The notes below the pieces were generated by a model. That model had not been told where the DNA came from. It did no database searches and saw only the letters and a program-made list of their open reading frames with translations. Positions 8,301-15,266 of a stretch of DNA of 20,039 nucleotides are shown here, piece by piece. A program made the position numbers and the translations under genes. Position 1 is the first letter of the stretch. Every line of letters starts with the position of its first letter. Source of the DNA: a virus; IMG/VR virus record IMGVR_UViG_3300021425_003593, positions 1-20,039 of that record. One strand, 5' to 3'.

Positions 8301-11284
8301 ATCGTAATTTACTTTTCATGCTTGATGATTTTGTTGAATATGATTTACTTAATGATTTGATTCGAAACGCATTTATTCCACAAAGACTTGTTGAGTATAC
8401 TAAAGATGGTTTACCAGGAGCCCTTGTAATTCCTCAAAATGAAATTGAAATAAATGCTCAAATAAATGAAGAAGCTGAAGACCTAAAAGGATATCAATTA
8501 CCTGTATATAACGCTGACCAAATTATATATTTCCCTAATACAACTTTCTTAGATGGTTCATCTTCAAGAGAAGTTTATAAAGTTGATCAATTAGAAGGTG
8601 TTGTCGACGTTGTAAACAAAAATACATCATTTGCTTTATTTGATATTTTCAATCATCGTTGGTTGAAAAGAAATATCAAAGAGTTTATGAAAATAGCGAT
8701 TCGCTTGAGAGACTGGGGAGGTGATACTATACCTTCTGTTCAATGTCATCCTCAAAGTGAATTTGAATATTCACCTCAATTATACTGGCATTATGGTAAG
8801 AATGTTGAAGATCAATATGTTGATGAAAATTTTGAAGGAACTAACTTTTCTTTTGATGTAAAAGATTATTATATACAAGACACAATTGTTTATTTTCCCA
8901 ATACAACTTTCTTAGATGCTACATCTGCAAGTGAAGTTTATATAAGAACTAACATTGAAAAAGAAAATAAAATTCTTGATTCACATCGTAACTTTGGTTT
9001 AACTGACATTATTGATTTTCAATTACTTGACCGTCAGTTGACTGGTGGTATGTGGAGTATGGTTTTGAGAGATTGGGCGACCGATACTTTACCTGGAGTG
9101 AGAGTTCTTCCTCATGTTGAAATTGATTATAAACCTCAATTATATTATAACTATACAGATTCAAAGAGTAAGTATGTAGATGAAAACTTTGATAATTATC
9201 ATAATCGTGATGTACAAGATTATTATATGCCAGAATCGATTTGGAATGATGGAAATACAACCTTCTTTGAACAAACTGTTCAAGCTTGGGATGCTGCTGT
9301 AAAAGTGATGGAAGATGTCAACATTTATGATAGTTGGAAAGTTTTTGCTCTGAGTGATAAGATCAAAAATAATCGACTTGACTATCCTATATCTGGGGAT
9401 ATGTTTGGTTTACCAATTACAAATTGGGGAGGTGAAGCGATTCCTTCTGTCTCTGCTAAAAATGAACCCGAAATTACCTATAAGCCTCAGTTATATGCCC
9501 ACTACTTTGATGCCGCAGATAAGTATGTTGATGAGCATGAAGATGCTTTAGCATTCAAAGATATACAACCTTTCTATTCAATTGATACTACACTATATTT
9601 TGCTAATACAACTGTTCTTGATGCTACTTCAGATGTTCCTTTACCAAGAACTTTGATTTATGGTGATGTGAATGTCTTTGACCGCAATCAATATATTTCT
9701 CTTGATGGTAGAATATTTGGAACTGATATTATTGATCATCAGATTGGAGATTATTTACTTGCAAAAATAGCGGTGAATAATCGTGAGCATATACCTTCAG
9801 TAGGTGCCAAAAGTATGTTTGAAATTACATACAATCCACAGTTTTATTCTCATTATAAAGATGCTGCGGATAAGTATGTTGATGATAGTCCACAAACAAT
9901 TATTCCTCAACAAAATATTCAACCATATTATTCTATTGATACAACTTTATACTTACCAAATGGAACTTTCTTAGAAGCTGGAACTGAAGTTCATGGTGAA
10001 TTCAATCAAATCTTTACAGAAAAAGATCATATTTCAGATCGATTTATTATTCGAGGTAATGAATTAATTATTGGGCTCTATACTCAACGCATTGAAGATT
10101 ATTTGAAATTTGAACTTGTTCAAGAATATGGTGAAATTACGAGAACAGTTAAAACAAATTATGAAAGCCAACAAGCAATTTCAATACCAAGAGATCTTTC
10201 TGATAATTCGCATGTAATGAATCCTTTAGCTTCGCCATTTGTTGAGTCTTCTGAGTTTGTATTACTCAATCATCATACAAATTTAATTGATTCTGGAATA
10301 TATGCGGGTGAAACTTTTGTCGAGTACAACAAAATTGATGACTTGAAAGTTGAAGAAAGTGTAATCAACTTACATGAAAAAATTACACAAGAGTTTTTGG
10401 ATCAACCAATTACTCATCGTGAATTAATCAAGAACACTTCTTATGATGTCAAGAAATCAAATCGCACTGTTGATGCTTCATCATACTTTACATTTGCGAT
10501 GTATAATGAATTCGAATTGAATGAAGATGGAGATAAAGTATCGGATATTCTTAAAACAAAACTCAAAGAAGTTCAGACATCACTCGAAACAGAAGCAAAC
10601 TTTGTTGATGGCTCAGGAGAAATTGCTGAGAAAGAATATGTATTTGAATTTTTAAATCAAGTAAAGAATGCTGACCGTATGATTGATACTGAAAAAAGAA
10701 TTGATCATAATGTATTGAATGAATATATTCTTGACCGAATGGATACTTTTGAAATTACTGATTCAATACGAACACATTTGAAAGGTGGGTCAGTTCATTC
10801 TTTGACAGAACAAATGTTTGAAATTAAAAAGTTCCGTCAGAAAAATTATAAAGATGGTGGATATGAATATACATCAGGTGTAAATTCAAATACAGCAATC
10901 ATGACTTCTTTGAATTTGGAAGAAAATGTCGAAGCCCCTTTCCAAATTTCTGAGTGTAAAATAAGTAATATAAATACTACAATGCTTTTAGGTGATGATT
11001 TTTTAATTTCTTCAATGTTGGGACCATATCTTGACGTTGATATATATAAAATGAATAATAAACGATTTAAAGCAAAGAGTTTAAAAAACGATTGGAGAAA
11101 ATTTACAAACACGAATTTACAGATGAAAACAGGTAGGTTAGAAGGTTATTTATGGGAAACTTCTAAACTAAATACATTTGTTACAGATTTTGAGGCAAGC
11201 ATCCAAGAAGTAGAGTTTTTGGAAAGTTCTAGAGGAATTGCTTATCCGATGTATGCTAATACAAAGTCTGAGTGTTTTGTTTAA
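2324..11284 (+). CDS. Giant baseplate/tail structural protein (gp7 position)
   Basis: This 2986-residue virion protein sits between gp6-like and gp8-like genes, where T4 has gp7 (1032 residues). The first 40 residues (LPGYFLEQYPQFAEFVREYY) resemble the start of large structural proteins of cyanophages and related T4-like marine phages. Residues about 286-340 hold two small GD-containing beta modules (GIGHEVGDEF, GICYALGDEV). HPAGFLAF at residue 670 resembles an HPAG motif of the same proteins. A Hint-like remnant covers about 991-1136, and degenerate 118-residue repeats cover about 1840-2556. I see no enzymatic domain or transmembrane helix. Likely role, inferred from position: the wedge scaffold, perhaps with a fibre-like extension. 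Oddities are its length, the Hint remnant and a GC-rich patch at residues 1246-1285. The reading frame is intact. Confidence 0.72.
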   Translation: MTTPKDLIESQLPGYFLEQYPQFAEFVREYYNFLESSVLVLDQIKNVQEGDFIYGSLSKAKGVVKTVTPDRIYFDYLTKDNQFYKDEVIVNGTSGEIYFIRSLYKNIYQYIADIEENSVYQTTLTLFKKYFHKNVSLDHSIFRKLDPKTLTKKILDYYKKRGTENSYYWFFRIFFDEPIDLYFPKVDILKLSDSGYYRENLVAIKNHDTPSQLSQKRIYGTSSKASAICRKIISASNNGVVSMYMDLVYLNGKFTAGEKVNIFDMTTGEKVTEVIIDFSVTDLKIADGGIGHEVGDEFRFADGRARVTKLEEYSITKMTIEDPGICYALGDEVIFENDFTGATKFAKAHVSAIYKDPSLTTFFNSQFNKIKNHELSKFAHVKLDDPLFSNATQPAKDSTLNQILPASMFPAYEVGQIQEITFEDSGLDYKFAPPAYVNSSIQEAQTMLVFDLLLDDSDANNDFIVTNTTIELSGAGTNLNNDAYYIGDVSVTNSMILLPGLLAEDHIAKRFASQRSMADLENDAIFTFTDTGGNVRTCKIVDLVNVQPLSDTAKITAHLGDGVAGLEILEPALQKGRNLTPFFFNAPETKNFSNPLREPNYLRCQHGLTFEVEPVFDVHHRPYEEYRNNQSMLSSDKYFFDNYYYQWYSYEIITKIPATAIEPLLLDELHPAGFLAFIRNRFDSEFRLRFMNFEMPEIEIESQGYCHSVIYPHMEQEWERFGELTVSQILQPELETDLMQYEVVKAKEYTEIDVDGIADIYRAFKYFIDDTVIPPHWSGVRRPWKFDNRDVGFGTRIGNNSRRSIVQRTVSEEQVLIANTHRSLDEEFDDYMSDLSEPHISTNSAVYDLLMATQSWTKLINVEDRANWIAQTIGTRSGPIETMADKTIHQHRVWIDDLKTYISGTNIGGMIIARDPFLSPITSANTLGATFDSDNVQMANSLADFSQSIFTAAADFSSSDLTLDSGNIGFSFARQTAFMPVVTGNSLSKQGAYLPDAEILTENGWVQFQNLEYGVKVAEVRADGIVKYTEPSEVYSTHFEGNIYTYTDGSTFSITVISDQELALSDTHDLLYKKKSSDINLSRTSDGIAIVDDTIVEAGKSPIAGKIPVKNTVKVIKSRYSGPLFCVMINNFEGFAKMPTEATEVDMDELELHYIIDNSYTLPEIYTDESKRVSEENFSVDLEYNQNFILPVYMEPIVFDYQNPEGLALHGNTANESNYTLTTTTLDANTLNYSQDHYHRIRNPYPEVAATEIFFLIRDQKSATGVPYGLVPSIVALPKTMSPSLEHVILARPDVNISLIQDREITVDYGGEIFHYSNTTNTYFSNLGFESFQFSTVDIDESFKCAPVHVKGVPESQLTIDMSKNYFELDANNHNRPIQKIVIENVQYNQANVSTSIIHTDQHLFHDWQRNYSVLVHEGESANVTILGFEQQDRNKVSLLSFETWIKANEKTDINGRPITYSKVNLYNIEHYELPEVISFVETRRIEHYPLDERININPLAMDPDALNDPRNRDGNLILDTKINAFQRSGHHGKLMFPYGFNSIYAKFDENHSFFDLDTIYYQPGELEVAIKVDFINITNVNDFKLNAVFDENDFYVLGELVVDPNIETNIYFAADNMNVQNAVATYQRNYTFDYSQYDLYNRQEFMVELSNLDGTSSSYWIVEQEREFEMPVDATIWMPDEFIFDRELLSHVFAYGERPPLPLFGDTPFVFDSKEYAFDRGYFYPHKGLTFWDKTNFMAKIEMPLLENWFHWDNELKRENIKIKSTLISGGIDPVFSYEKHKTDTANNIKTVLDYDLEKHIGNRWLYFDFDKQIRNEYTDWTNKVFDPWLKARSKSWLGDTIPSVSAYHEPTIYLAPMEKKIPMVEYVETGLEGNTNFIDSTINDDIYNYAIEHFHVEDRNPYFQTTDIIEPWVRTRIYDWFNSKFTDYFGDKIPSVSVLSHPKIFTANNYVVDFGYEATTTIYFPNTTFLDATPVFTESVFDVKTKLAIPNRNLLFMLDDFVEYDLLNDLIRNAFIPQRLVEYTKDGLPGALVIPQNEIEINAQINEEAEDLKGYQLPVYNADQIIYFPNTTFLDGSSSREVYKVDQLEGVVDVVNKNTSFALFDIFNHRWLKRNIKEFMKIAIRLRDWGGDTIPSVQCHPQSEFEYSPQLYWHYGKNVEDQYVDENFEGTNFSFDVKDYYIQDTIVYFPNTTFLDATSASEVYIRTNIEKENKILDSHRNFGLTDIIDFQLLDRQLTGGMWSMVLRDWATDTLPGVRVLPHVEIDYKPQLYYNYTDSKSKYVDENFDNYHNRDVQDYYMPESIWNDGNTTFFEQTVQAWDAAVKVMEDVNIYDSWKVFALSDKIKNNRLDYPISGDMFGLPITNWGGEAIPSVSAKNEPEITYKPQLYAHYFDAADKYVDEHEDALAFKDIQPFYSIDTTLYFANTTVLDATSDVPLPRTLIYGDVNVFDRNQYISLDGRIFGTDIIDHQIGDYLLAKIAVNNREHIPSVGAKSMFEITYNPQFYSHYKDAADKYVDDSPQTIIPQQNIQPYYSIDTTLYLPNGTFLEAGTEVHGEFNQIFTEKDHISDRFIIRGNELIIGLYTQRIEDYLKFELVQEYGEITRTVKTNYESQQAISIPRDLSDNSHVMNPLASPFVESSEFVLLNHHTNLIDSGIYAGETFVEYNKIDDLKVEESVINLHEKITQEFLDQPITHRELIKNTSYDVKKSNRTVDASSYFTFAMYNEFELNEDGDKVSDILKTKLKEVQTSLETEANFVDGSGEIAEKEYVFEFLNQVKNADRMIDTEKRIDHNVLNEYILDRMDTFEITDSIRTHLKGGSVHSLTEQMFEIKKFRQKNYKDGGYEYTSGVNSNTAIMTSLNLEENVEAPFQISECKISNINTTMLLGDDFLISSMLGPYLDVDIYKMNNKRFKAKSLKNDWRKFTNTNLQMKTGRLEGYLWETSKLNTFVTDFEASIQEVEFLESSRGIAYPMYANTKSECFV
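5294..5740 (+). other. Degenerate Hint/intein-like domain within the giant protein
   Basis: Residues 991-1139 resemble a Hint (Hedgehog/intein) fold. LPDAEILTENGWVQFQNL (994-1011) matches intein block A, the stretch around SITVISDQELALSDTHDLLY (1053-1072) matches block B, and SGPLFCVMINN (1121-1131) resembles the GPVYCVTVP strand near the C-terminal end of such domains in T4-like phage proteins. Splicing residues are lost: the position of Cys1 is Tyr993 (or Ala992), the block B TxxH is SDQE (1058-1061), and no terminal His-Asn followed by Cys/Ser/Thr is seen. It should therefore be a fixed, non-splicing domain. Assigned from motifs only. Confidence 0.55.
6059..6180 (+). other. GC-rich compositional island inside the giant gene
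   Basis: By hand count 65 of the 120 bases at 6061-6180 are G or C, despite a run of ten T at 6081-6090; the flanks are clearly AT-rich. Codons such as CCC, GGC, CTG and GCC, rare nearby, cluster here. The giant frame stays open and reads PEVAATEIFF and onward. The frame beginning at 6061 is also open (GGGSDRNFFF onward) until TGA at 6178-6180. The hexamers GGTGGC (6064-6069) and GCCACC (6110-6115) form an inverted repeat around the T run. Origin unknown: a small recombination insert, paired indels or an assembly error are all possible. Confidence 0.6.
7841..9990 (+). repeat. Degenerate tandem repeats of about 118 residues in the giant protein
   Basis: Two motifs recur in phase. GDTIPSV-type motifs begin at residues 1840, 1932, 2133, 2253, 2370 and 2487. 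FPNTTFLDAT-type motifs have their Pro-equivalent at residues 1967, 2071, 2192, 2310, 2427 and 2545. In the last four copies of each the spacing is 117-121 residues, or about 354 bases. Between them lies a third shared block, YKPQLYxHY followed by KYVDE, seen four times. Copies have diverged in sequence (for example NDGNTTFFEQ and LPNGTFLEAG), so this is an old protein-level duplication rather than a simple DNA repeat. Such arrays usually build elongated beta-rich shafts; that reading is inference. Confidence 0.8.
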
Positions 11285-11286
11285 TT

Positions 11287-11307
11287 TATAAAGTAATTTT
11301 CAAGGAG
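11287..11307 (+). promoter_or_regulatory. Leader of the gp8-like gene: TATAAAGT and strong RBS
   Basis: The 30-base gap after the giant gene holds TATAAAGT at 11287-11294, similar to the T4 late-promoter octamer TATAAATA, and a clear Shine-Dalgarno AAGGAG at 11302-11307, seven bases before the ATG at 11315. The ribosome site fixes the start with confidence. The promoter part is only a candidate, but it would let this gene be expressed independently of the 9-kb giant gene upstream. Confidence 0.5.
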
Positions 11308-11314
11308 AAAAAAG

Positions 11315-14164
11315 ATGCCCGCATTAGTGCATACTACTTTTCGTGTAAGTAACGCAAAGCAATTTAAAGAAAGCTTTGAGGAAAAAACAGAACATGGTGT
11401 AGGTGGATACATTCCTTTAGCGAATATGAACGTTGATCCTGCTACTGGAGAACCTTCTCTTGGTTCTGATCTTTTACAGGGAGACGGTAACAAAATTCCT
11501 TTCTATGCTCTTGATGACCAAATGTATTTGTTTATTGGTCGTGTATCAGCTTGGAATGCTTATGATACTACAGACGGTGTTCCTAACCCAAATATCAACG
11601 AGAATGCTCCACCATTCCCAGTTGATAGTATGAAAGATTCTCATTTCAATCACTGGGATGATATGATTGCTGCTAAAAAAGTATCAGCAAAGGAAGTTTC
11701 TCATGTAATCAAACGAGAACGTGCCGATGAAATCCAGGAAGGTGTAAGAAACTGGAAAATCGGTATGCGATATGATGGGTATGATGACCGTGCAGATAAC
11801 CTTTTTGATGATGACATTCTAATTCATACTGTAAACGAAAGATTCCGTGTTTATAAGTGTATGAAACAAGGTGTTGGACGTTTTCAAAAGTATGCTCATG
11901 ATCCAGTAAATATGAATTTAGCCAGTGTATTTCCTTTGGATATGACTTACAAAGATGGTAGTGATAACCTTTATATCTGGAATCATAATTCTTTCCGAGA
12001 ACCACAAACTACAATCACGGATTCTGGACTGTCTGAAGATTTTATGACAATCGGTAATGAATTTAATGATGGTTATCAATGGAAATATTACTATACAATT
12101 GATGCTGGTGAAGCACTCAAATTTGTAACAACTTCTTATATTCCTGTACGAACTGTTCGTAAAGAAAATGGTGAACGACCAATTGATTATACAGATCAAT
12201 ATTACATGGAAGAGAATGCTCGTCCAGGTGCGATTATGAATGTGCTTGTAGATAAAGCACCTGTTGAAAAGTCAGATGGAACTGTTCTTGGATATGAAAT
12301 CACTGGTGGTGGATGCGGATTCTTCCAGTTGGCATTTGAAAATTGTCAGCTAGACATCGATCATGCAACCAAAGAACTCAAATTTACAATAAATGACCTT
12401 GTTGCTGACTTAACACAATGTCATTGGCCAGATGCTAATGTAGCAGTTAGTTATGTAGATACTGCCTGTAATCAAAATAGATTTGATATTGGTAATCCCG
12501 CTGACGCAACAACAAACGGCCCAGGTCTCGACGGTATGCTTCGAAGACTATTTGATAGTGCTACACCGGCTGCAGCTAACGCTCTTGGTGACATCATGAG
12601 AGGATATTCAGTTTGGATTCGTGAAGGTATGACTAATACGGCTGCTGACAATAACATGCATGATCGTTACGGATCAATTGCCTGGGAAATTACATCTGTC
12701 GGATGGGCCGGCACTAAGCTTGAACTGTTCTGTGACCAATCTGTTTATGAGAAATATGTAGGAACATCTCATTATGACAAGTCACTCACACCTAAAACGG
12801 GAATTGACGTTGCTACTGATATTGGTGCGTTAGCATCACATACTGGCCTTATACTTGAAATTCATCCTAAAGTAATTGTGAAAGCAAATCATCAATCTTC
12901 AACAGTATCTGATACTGTTGATTCTTTTGAAGCAATTGCGATTTGTGAACCATTCTTTAGTGCTGCCGAAGTGGATGCAGGTAATGCTGCTACCGCTTAC
13001 CAACAAGCCGCTCTTGGAAGGATTGTAGATGTTCGTGTGTTAAATCCAGGACGCTATCATTATCGTATTGATAGTTGTGAGTTGGCTGCTAATATCGCAG
13101 AAGTATTTGATTCAACTACAGTAATTGGAGGAGCATTTGCTCTTCTTGGTGGTGGAGCATACTCAACTTATCAAGTATGTGCTGGTGTGGCTCCAACATT
13201 CCAAACTAGTGCTGCCGCTGTCGGACTTGCAGACGCAGGAAGAGTACCAGCAGAACCTAAACTGTTTGCTTCAATTCCTCCCGTTGGTGGACACGGATTT
13301 GATCCAGTTGGAGAACTTGGTGGATTCAATGTTATGATTAACGCTCGTTTTGAAGGAACTGAATCTGATGAGTTCACAGTAGGTAACGAATTCCGAAAGA
13401 TTGGTATTCTGAAAAATCCTTTGGGCTACACAAATGCGGCTTCTTATGTTGGTGGACACGATGGTGGATATACTGATCCAGATGCCAGAATCGCATTGAA
13501 TACTTTGTGGATGGAGCCTTCTGAATACTCACAATTGTTCAGAGGATATAAAACTGACCAATGCTATCGGTTTAACTTAGATAATGATACATATGTACTA
13601 AGCGATCCTCATGCCACAGGTGATATTGTCAATTTTGAGCCAGACATGGATATTCAATTTATTGCGAATAATATGAATAATACTATTGGTGATGGAACAT
13701 TTACTACATGGAAGTCTGCTACACGTGTAAATCCAGATGGAACACCTTTTGAGTATGTTGACGGTGACGTCATCGCAACAGCAAAACTTGTTGACCATGA
13801 CCGAATCAATAAGAAGATTCGTGTAATTAAGCCAAGAGGAGATTTCTATACTGTTCTACAAGGACACGCACCTGCTCCTTTGCAGATTCAGTCTATAACT
13901 CATCATAGTGTTAAAGGTGAAGAAATTTGGGGTACCTCAAAACTAGGAGATGAACTTGCTGAAGAGCCAGGTATGATGCCCGGTTCTGGACAGATTTTGT
14001 ATGTTGAGAATCGCTCAATGGTGTCAAGATCGCAGAACCAGACAGAGGACCTAAAAATCAGTATCCAATTCATTGATTCCGACATCAAAGTTGACACTGC
14101 ATTCAACAACCTTGATGTGTTAAGTGATGTGGCACCTGACTTTTTGACAGGTGTTTGGAAGTAA
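11315..14164 (+). CDS. 8: Baseplate wedge protein, gp8-like, strongly enlarged
   Basis: T4 gp8 is a 334-residue wedge protein; this homologue has 949 residues. Its N-terminal part follows gp8: LFIGRVSAWN (about 72-81), APPFPVDS, HWDDMIAAKKV, a HVIKRER stretch (T4 has AVIPRRDW), YDGYDDRADNLF, then FRVYKCMKQG and DGYQWKYYYTI. The gp8 C-terminal signature is also clear: GQILYVENRS followed by QNQTEDLKISIQF (about 891-919; T4 has EMIYMENRP and DQTEEINILF). Between them, about residues 330-700 form a large insertion rich in Ala and Gly, and the DNA there appears less AT-rich than in the neighbouring genes. The start is set by AAGGAG seven bases upstream. A terminator follows the stop, so it closes the baseplate operon. 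Confidence 0.87.
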   Translation: MPALVHTTFRVSNAKQFKESFEEKTEHGVGGYIPLANMNVDPATGEPSLGSDLLQGDGNKIPFYALDDQMYLFIGRVSAWNAYDTTDGVPNPNINENAPPFPVDSMKDSHFNHWDDMIAAKKVSAKEVSHVIKRERADEIQEGVRNWKIGMRYDGYDDRADNLFDDDILIHTVNERFRVYKCMKQGVGRFQKYAHDPVNMNLASVFPLDMTYKDGSDNLYIWNHNSFREPQTTITDSGLSEDFMTIGNEFNDGYQWKYYYTIDAGEALKFVTTSYIPVRTVRKENGERPIDYTDQYYMEENARPGAIMNVLVDKAPVEKSDGTVLGYEITGGGCGFFQLAFENCQLDIDHATKELKFTINDLVADLTQCHWPDANVAVSYVDTACNQNRFDIGNPADATTNGPGLDGMLRRLFDSATPAAANALGDIMRGYSVWIREGMTNTAADNNMHDRYGSIAWEITSVGWAGTKLELFCDQSVYEKYVGTSHYDKSLTPKTGIDVATDIGALASHTGLILEIHPKVIVKANHQSSTVSDTVDSFEAIAICEPFFSAAEVDAGNAATAYQQAALGRIVDVRVLNPGRYHYRIDSCELAANIAEVFDSTTVIGGAFALLGGGAYSTYQVCAGVAPTFQTSAAAVGLADAGRVPAEPKLFASIPPVGGHGFDPVGELGGFNVMINARFEGTESDEFTVGNEFRKIGILKNPLGYTNAASYVGGHDGGYTDPDARIALNTLWMEPSEYSQLFRGYKTDQCYRFNLDNDTYVLSDPHATGDIVNFEPDMDIQFIANNMNNTIGDGTFTTWKSATRVNPDGTPFEYVDGDVIATAKLVDHDRINKKIRVIKPRGDFYTVLQGHAPAPLQIQSITHHSVKGEEIWGTSKLGDELAEEPGMMPGSGQILYVENRSMVSRSQNQTEDLKISIQFIDSDIKVDTAFNNLDVLSDVAPDFLTGVWK

Positions 14165-14184
14165 AAACTCCTAACTCACTACTT

Positions 14185-14216
14185 AAAGGCAAGTCGTTAA
14201 GGCTTGCCTTTTTTTT
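14185..14216 (+). terminator. Rho-independent terminator after the gp8-like gene
   Basis: AAAGGCAAG at 14185-14193 pairs perfectly with CTTGCCTTT at 14203-14211 around a nine-base loop, and the stem runs into a T tract at 14209-14216. It lies 21 bases after the gp8-like stop and ends the + strand transcript. The T tract overlaps the stop codon of the - strand endonuclease gene (14215-14217), so the same stem lies immediately past that gene's end; only a short T run follows it in that direction. Confidence 0.9.
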
Positions 14217-15144
14217 AGGCCTTGACTTTACGTCGATCTCTTCGTTCTTGCTTCAGTGCCTCGACTTCTTCCTTCGTTAGATTAGGATTCTTCAAACAGT
14301 TGTCAAAATGAAATGATTTCATGTTTGCTTCACCACCTTCTTTAGGACAATGGGGGCACTTGACTTTCTTTTGTGGTTCTCTTTCCTTGTTTTCCTTACC
14401 ACACACCTTCGCATCAATATGGTATCTCTTGAGATGACCTATTGAACACTCTCCTTGGCACTTGACACATGATACTCTTACTCTTTCAAGTCCGGTAAGC
14501 GACTCACTGATTTGATCCTTTTCACTTTGCGGTCGTTCTCTACCTTTATTGGCATCACCAATTGCTTTTGCATGTTCAGGTGTACGAACATAATCAGAAG
14601 CCGCCCAGCCATCTCTTATTGCTTGTTTAGCTTCTTCTGTTCTCGGTACACCAAATAGTGGATGTGCCTCACCTGTAACACCAAACATTGCATTGTTAGC
14701 ACCAGACATATCTTTACCAAAATTGTGATGGTCTTTTCCGGTGCGTTTGAAAGCATTGTTTGGATCATTTTTTTGTCTTACGCTTTGTGAGTCTTTGAAT
14801 TCTTGTGAATGTTTAAAGCCTCTTGTTCCACCACCACCTAAGGTATCGTTATAACCATTATGAAACGAATCATATTTGGCAATGAAATGAATCTCCCAAT
14901 GGTCAAGTTCATTATCAAGTTCTTCAACTAAGAAGTTCATAGGGACTTCATGAATTATCTCAATCTTGAATTTGTCAACACCATGCTTTCGCATAGCTTG
15001 ATGTATCGTGTAGGTACATCCATTGTTAGTGCTTGTCTTATGACCATTCCATCGGGCCTTCAAACCGTCAGAGGTTTGACCAATGTAAAGTTTATTATTG
15101 ATTGAATTTGAGATTTTGTATATGATATACATACTTGCAGACAT
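14215..15144 (-). CDS. Free-standing GIY-YIG homing endonuclease (Seg-like)
   Basis: The 309-residue product begins with a GIY-YIG nuclease domain. IIYKIS (7-12) is the GIY strand, LYIGQT (19-24) the YIG strand, Arg31 in LKARWNGHK the catalytic arginine, and Glu84 in DHWEIHFI the probable metal-binding glutamate; GYNDTLGGGG (97-106) closes the domain. NUMOD3-type DNA-binding motifs follow (NFGKDMSG, NAMFGVTGEAHPLFG; about 141-167). Two Cys/His modules end the protein: Cys226, Cys229, His237, His242, Cys248; and Cys263, Cys266, His279, Cys283 (CPHC with MKSFHFDNC), as in Seg-type enzymes of T4-like phages. Such enzymes cut alleles lacking the gene and spread by repair. AAGGA nine bases upstream supports the start. 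It lies outside any intron, on the strand opposite to gp8. Confidence 0.9.
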   Translation of the reverse strand: MSASMYIIYKISNSINNKLYIGQTSDGLKARWNGHKTSTNNGCTYTIHQAMRKHGVDKFKIEIIHEVPMNFLVEELDNELDHWEIHFIAKYDSFHNGYNDTLGGGGTRGFKHSQEFKDSQSVRQKNDPNNAFKRTGKDHHNFGKDMSGANNAMFGVTGEAHPLFGVPRTEEAKQAIRDGWAASDYVRTPEHAKAIGDANKGRERPQSEKDQISESLTGLERVRVSCVKCQGECSIGHLKRYHIDAKVCGKENKEREPQKKVKCPHCPKEGGEANMKSFHFDNCLKNPNLTKEEVEALKQERRDRRKVKA

Positions 15145-15266
15145 GACGCATTCCTTTTCAATGAGTTGTGTTTAGAGGATGTCAGAGGCCACGAACCTCT
15201 GACTTTCTTGTTAATGCATATGTATCAACAGCGAGATAAAATATCTTTTTTCAGTTGAAATTTCGA
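15145..15266 (-). other. Intergenic leader with an 8-bp hairpin
   Basis: This 122-base gap lies between the fibre gene stop and the endonuclease start. GTCAGAGG (15181-15188) and CCTCTGAC (15196-15203) form a perfect eight-pair stem with a seven-base loop. On the - strand it sits 36 bases ahead of the endonuclease ATG and is not followed by a T tract, so it is not a clear terminator for the fibre gene. It could stabilise or regulate the endonuclease message. On the + strand it is followed by TTTCTTGTT, at most a weak terminator. No TATAAATA-like octamer was found ahead of the endonuclease. Confidence 0.6.

Noticed and set aside
15181-15203. Hairpin as the terminator of the - strand fibre gene
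   Set aside because: On the - strand it is followed by ATCCTCTAAAC without a T tract.
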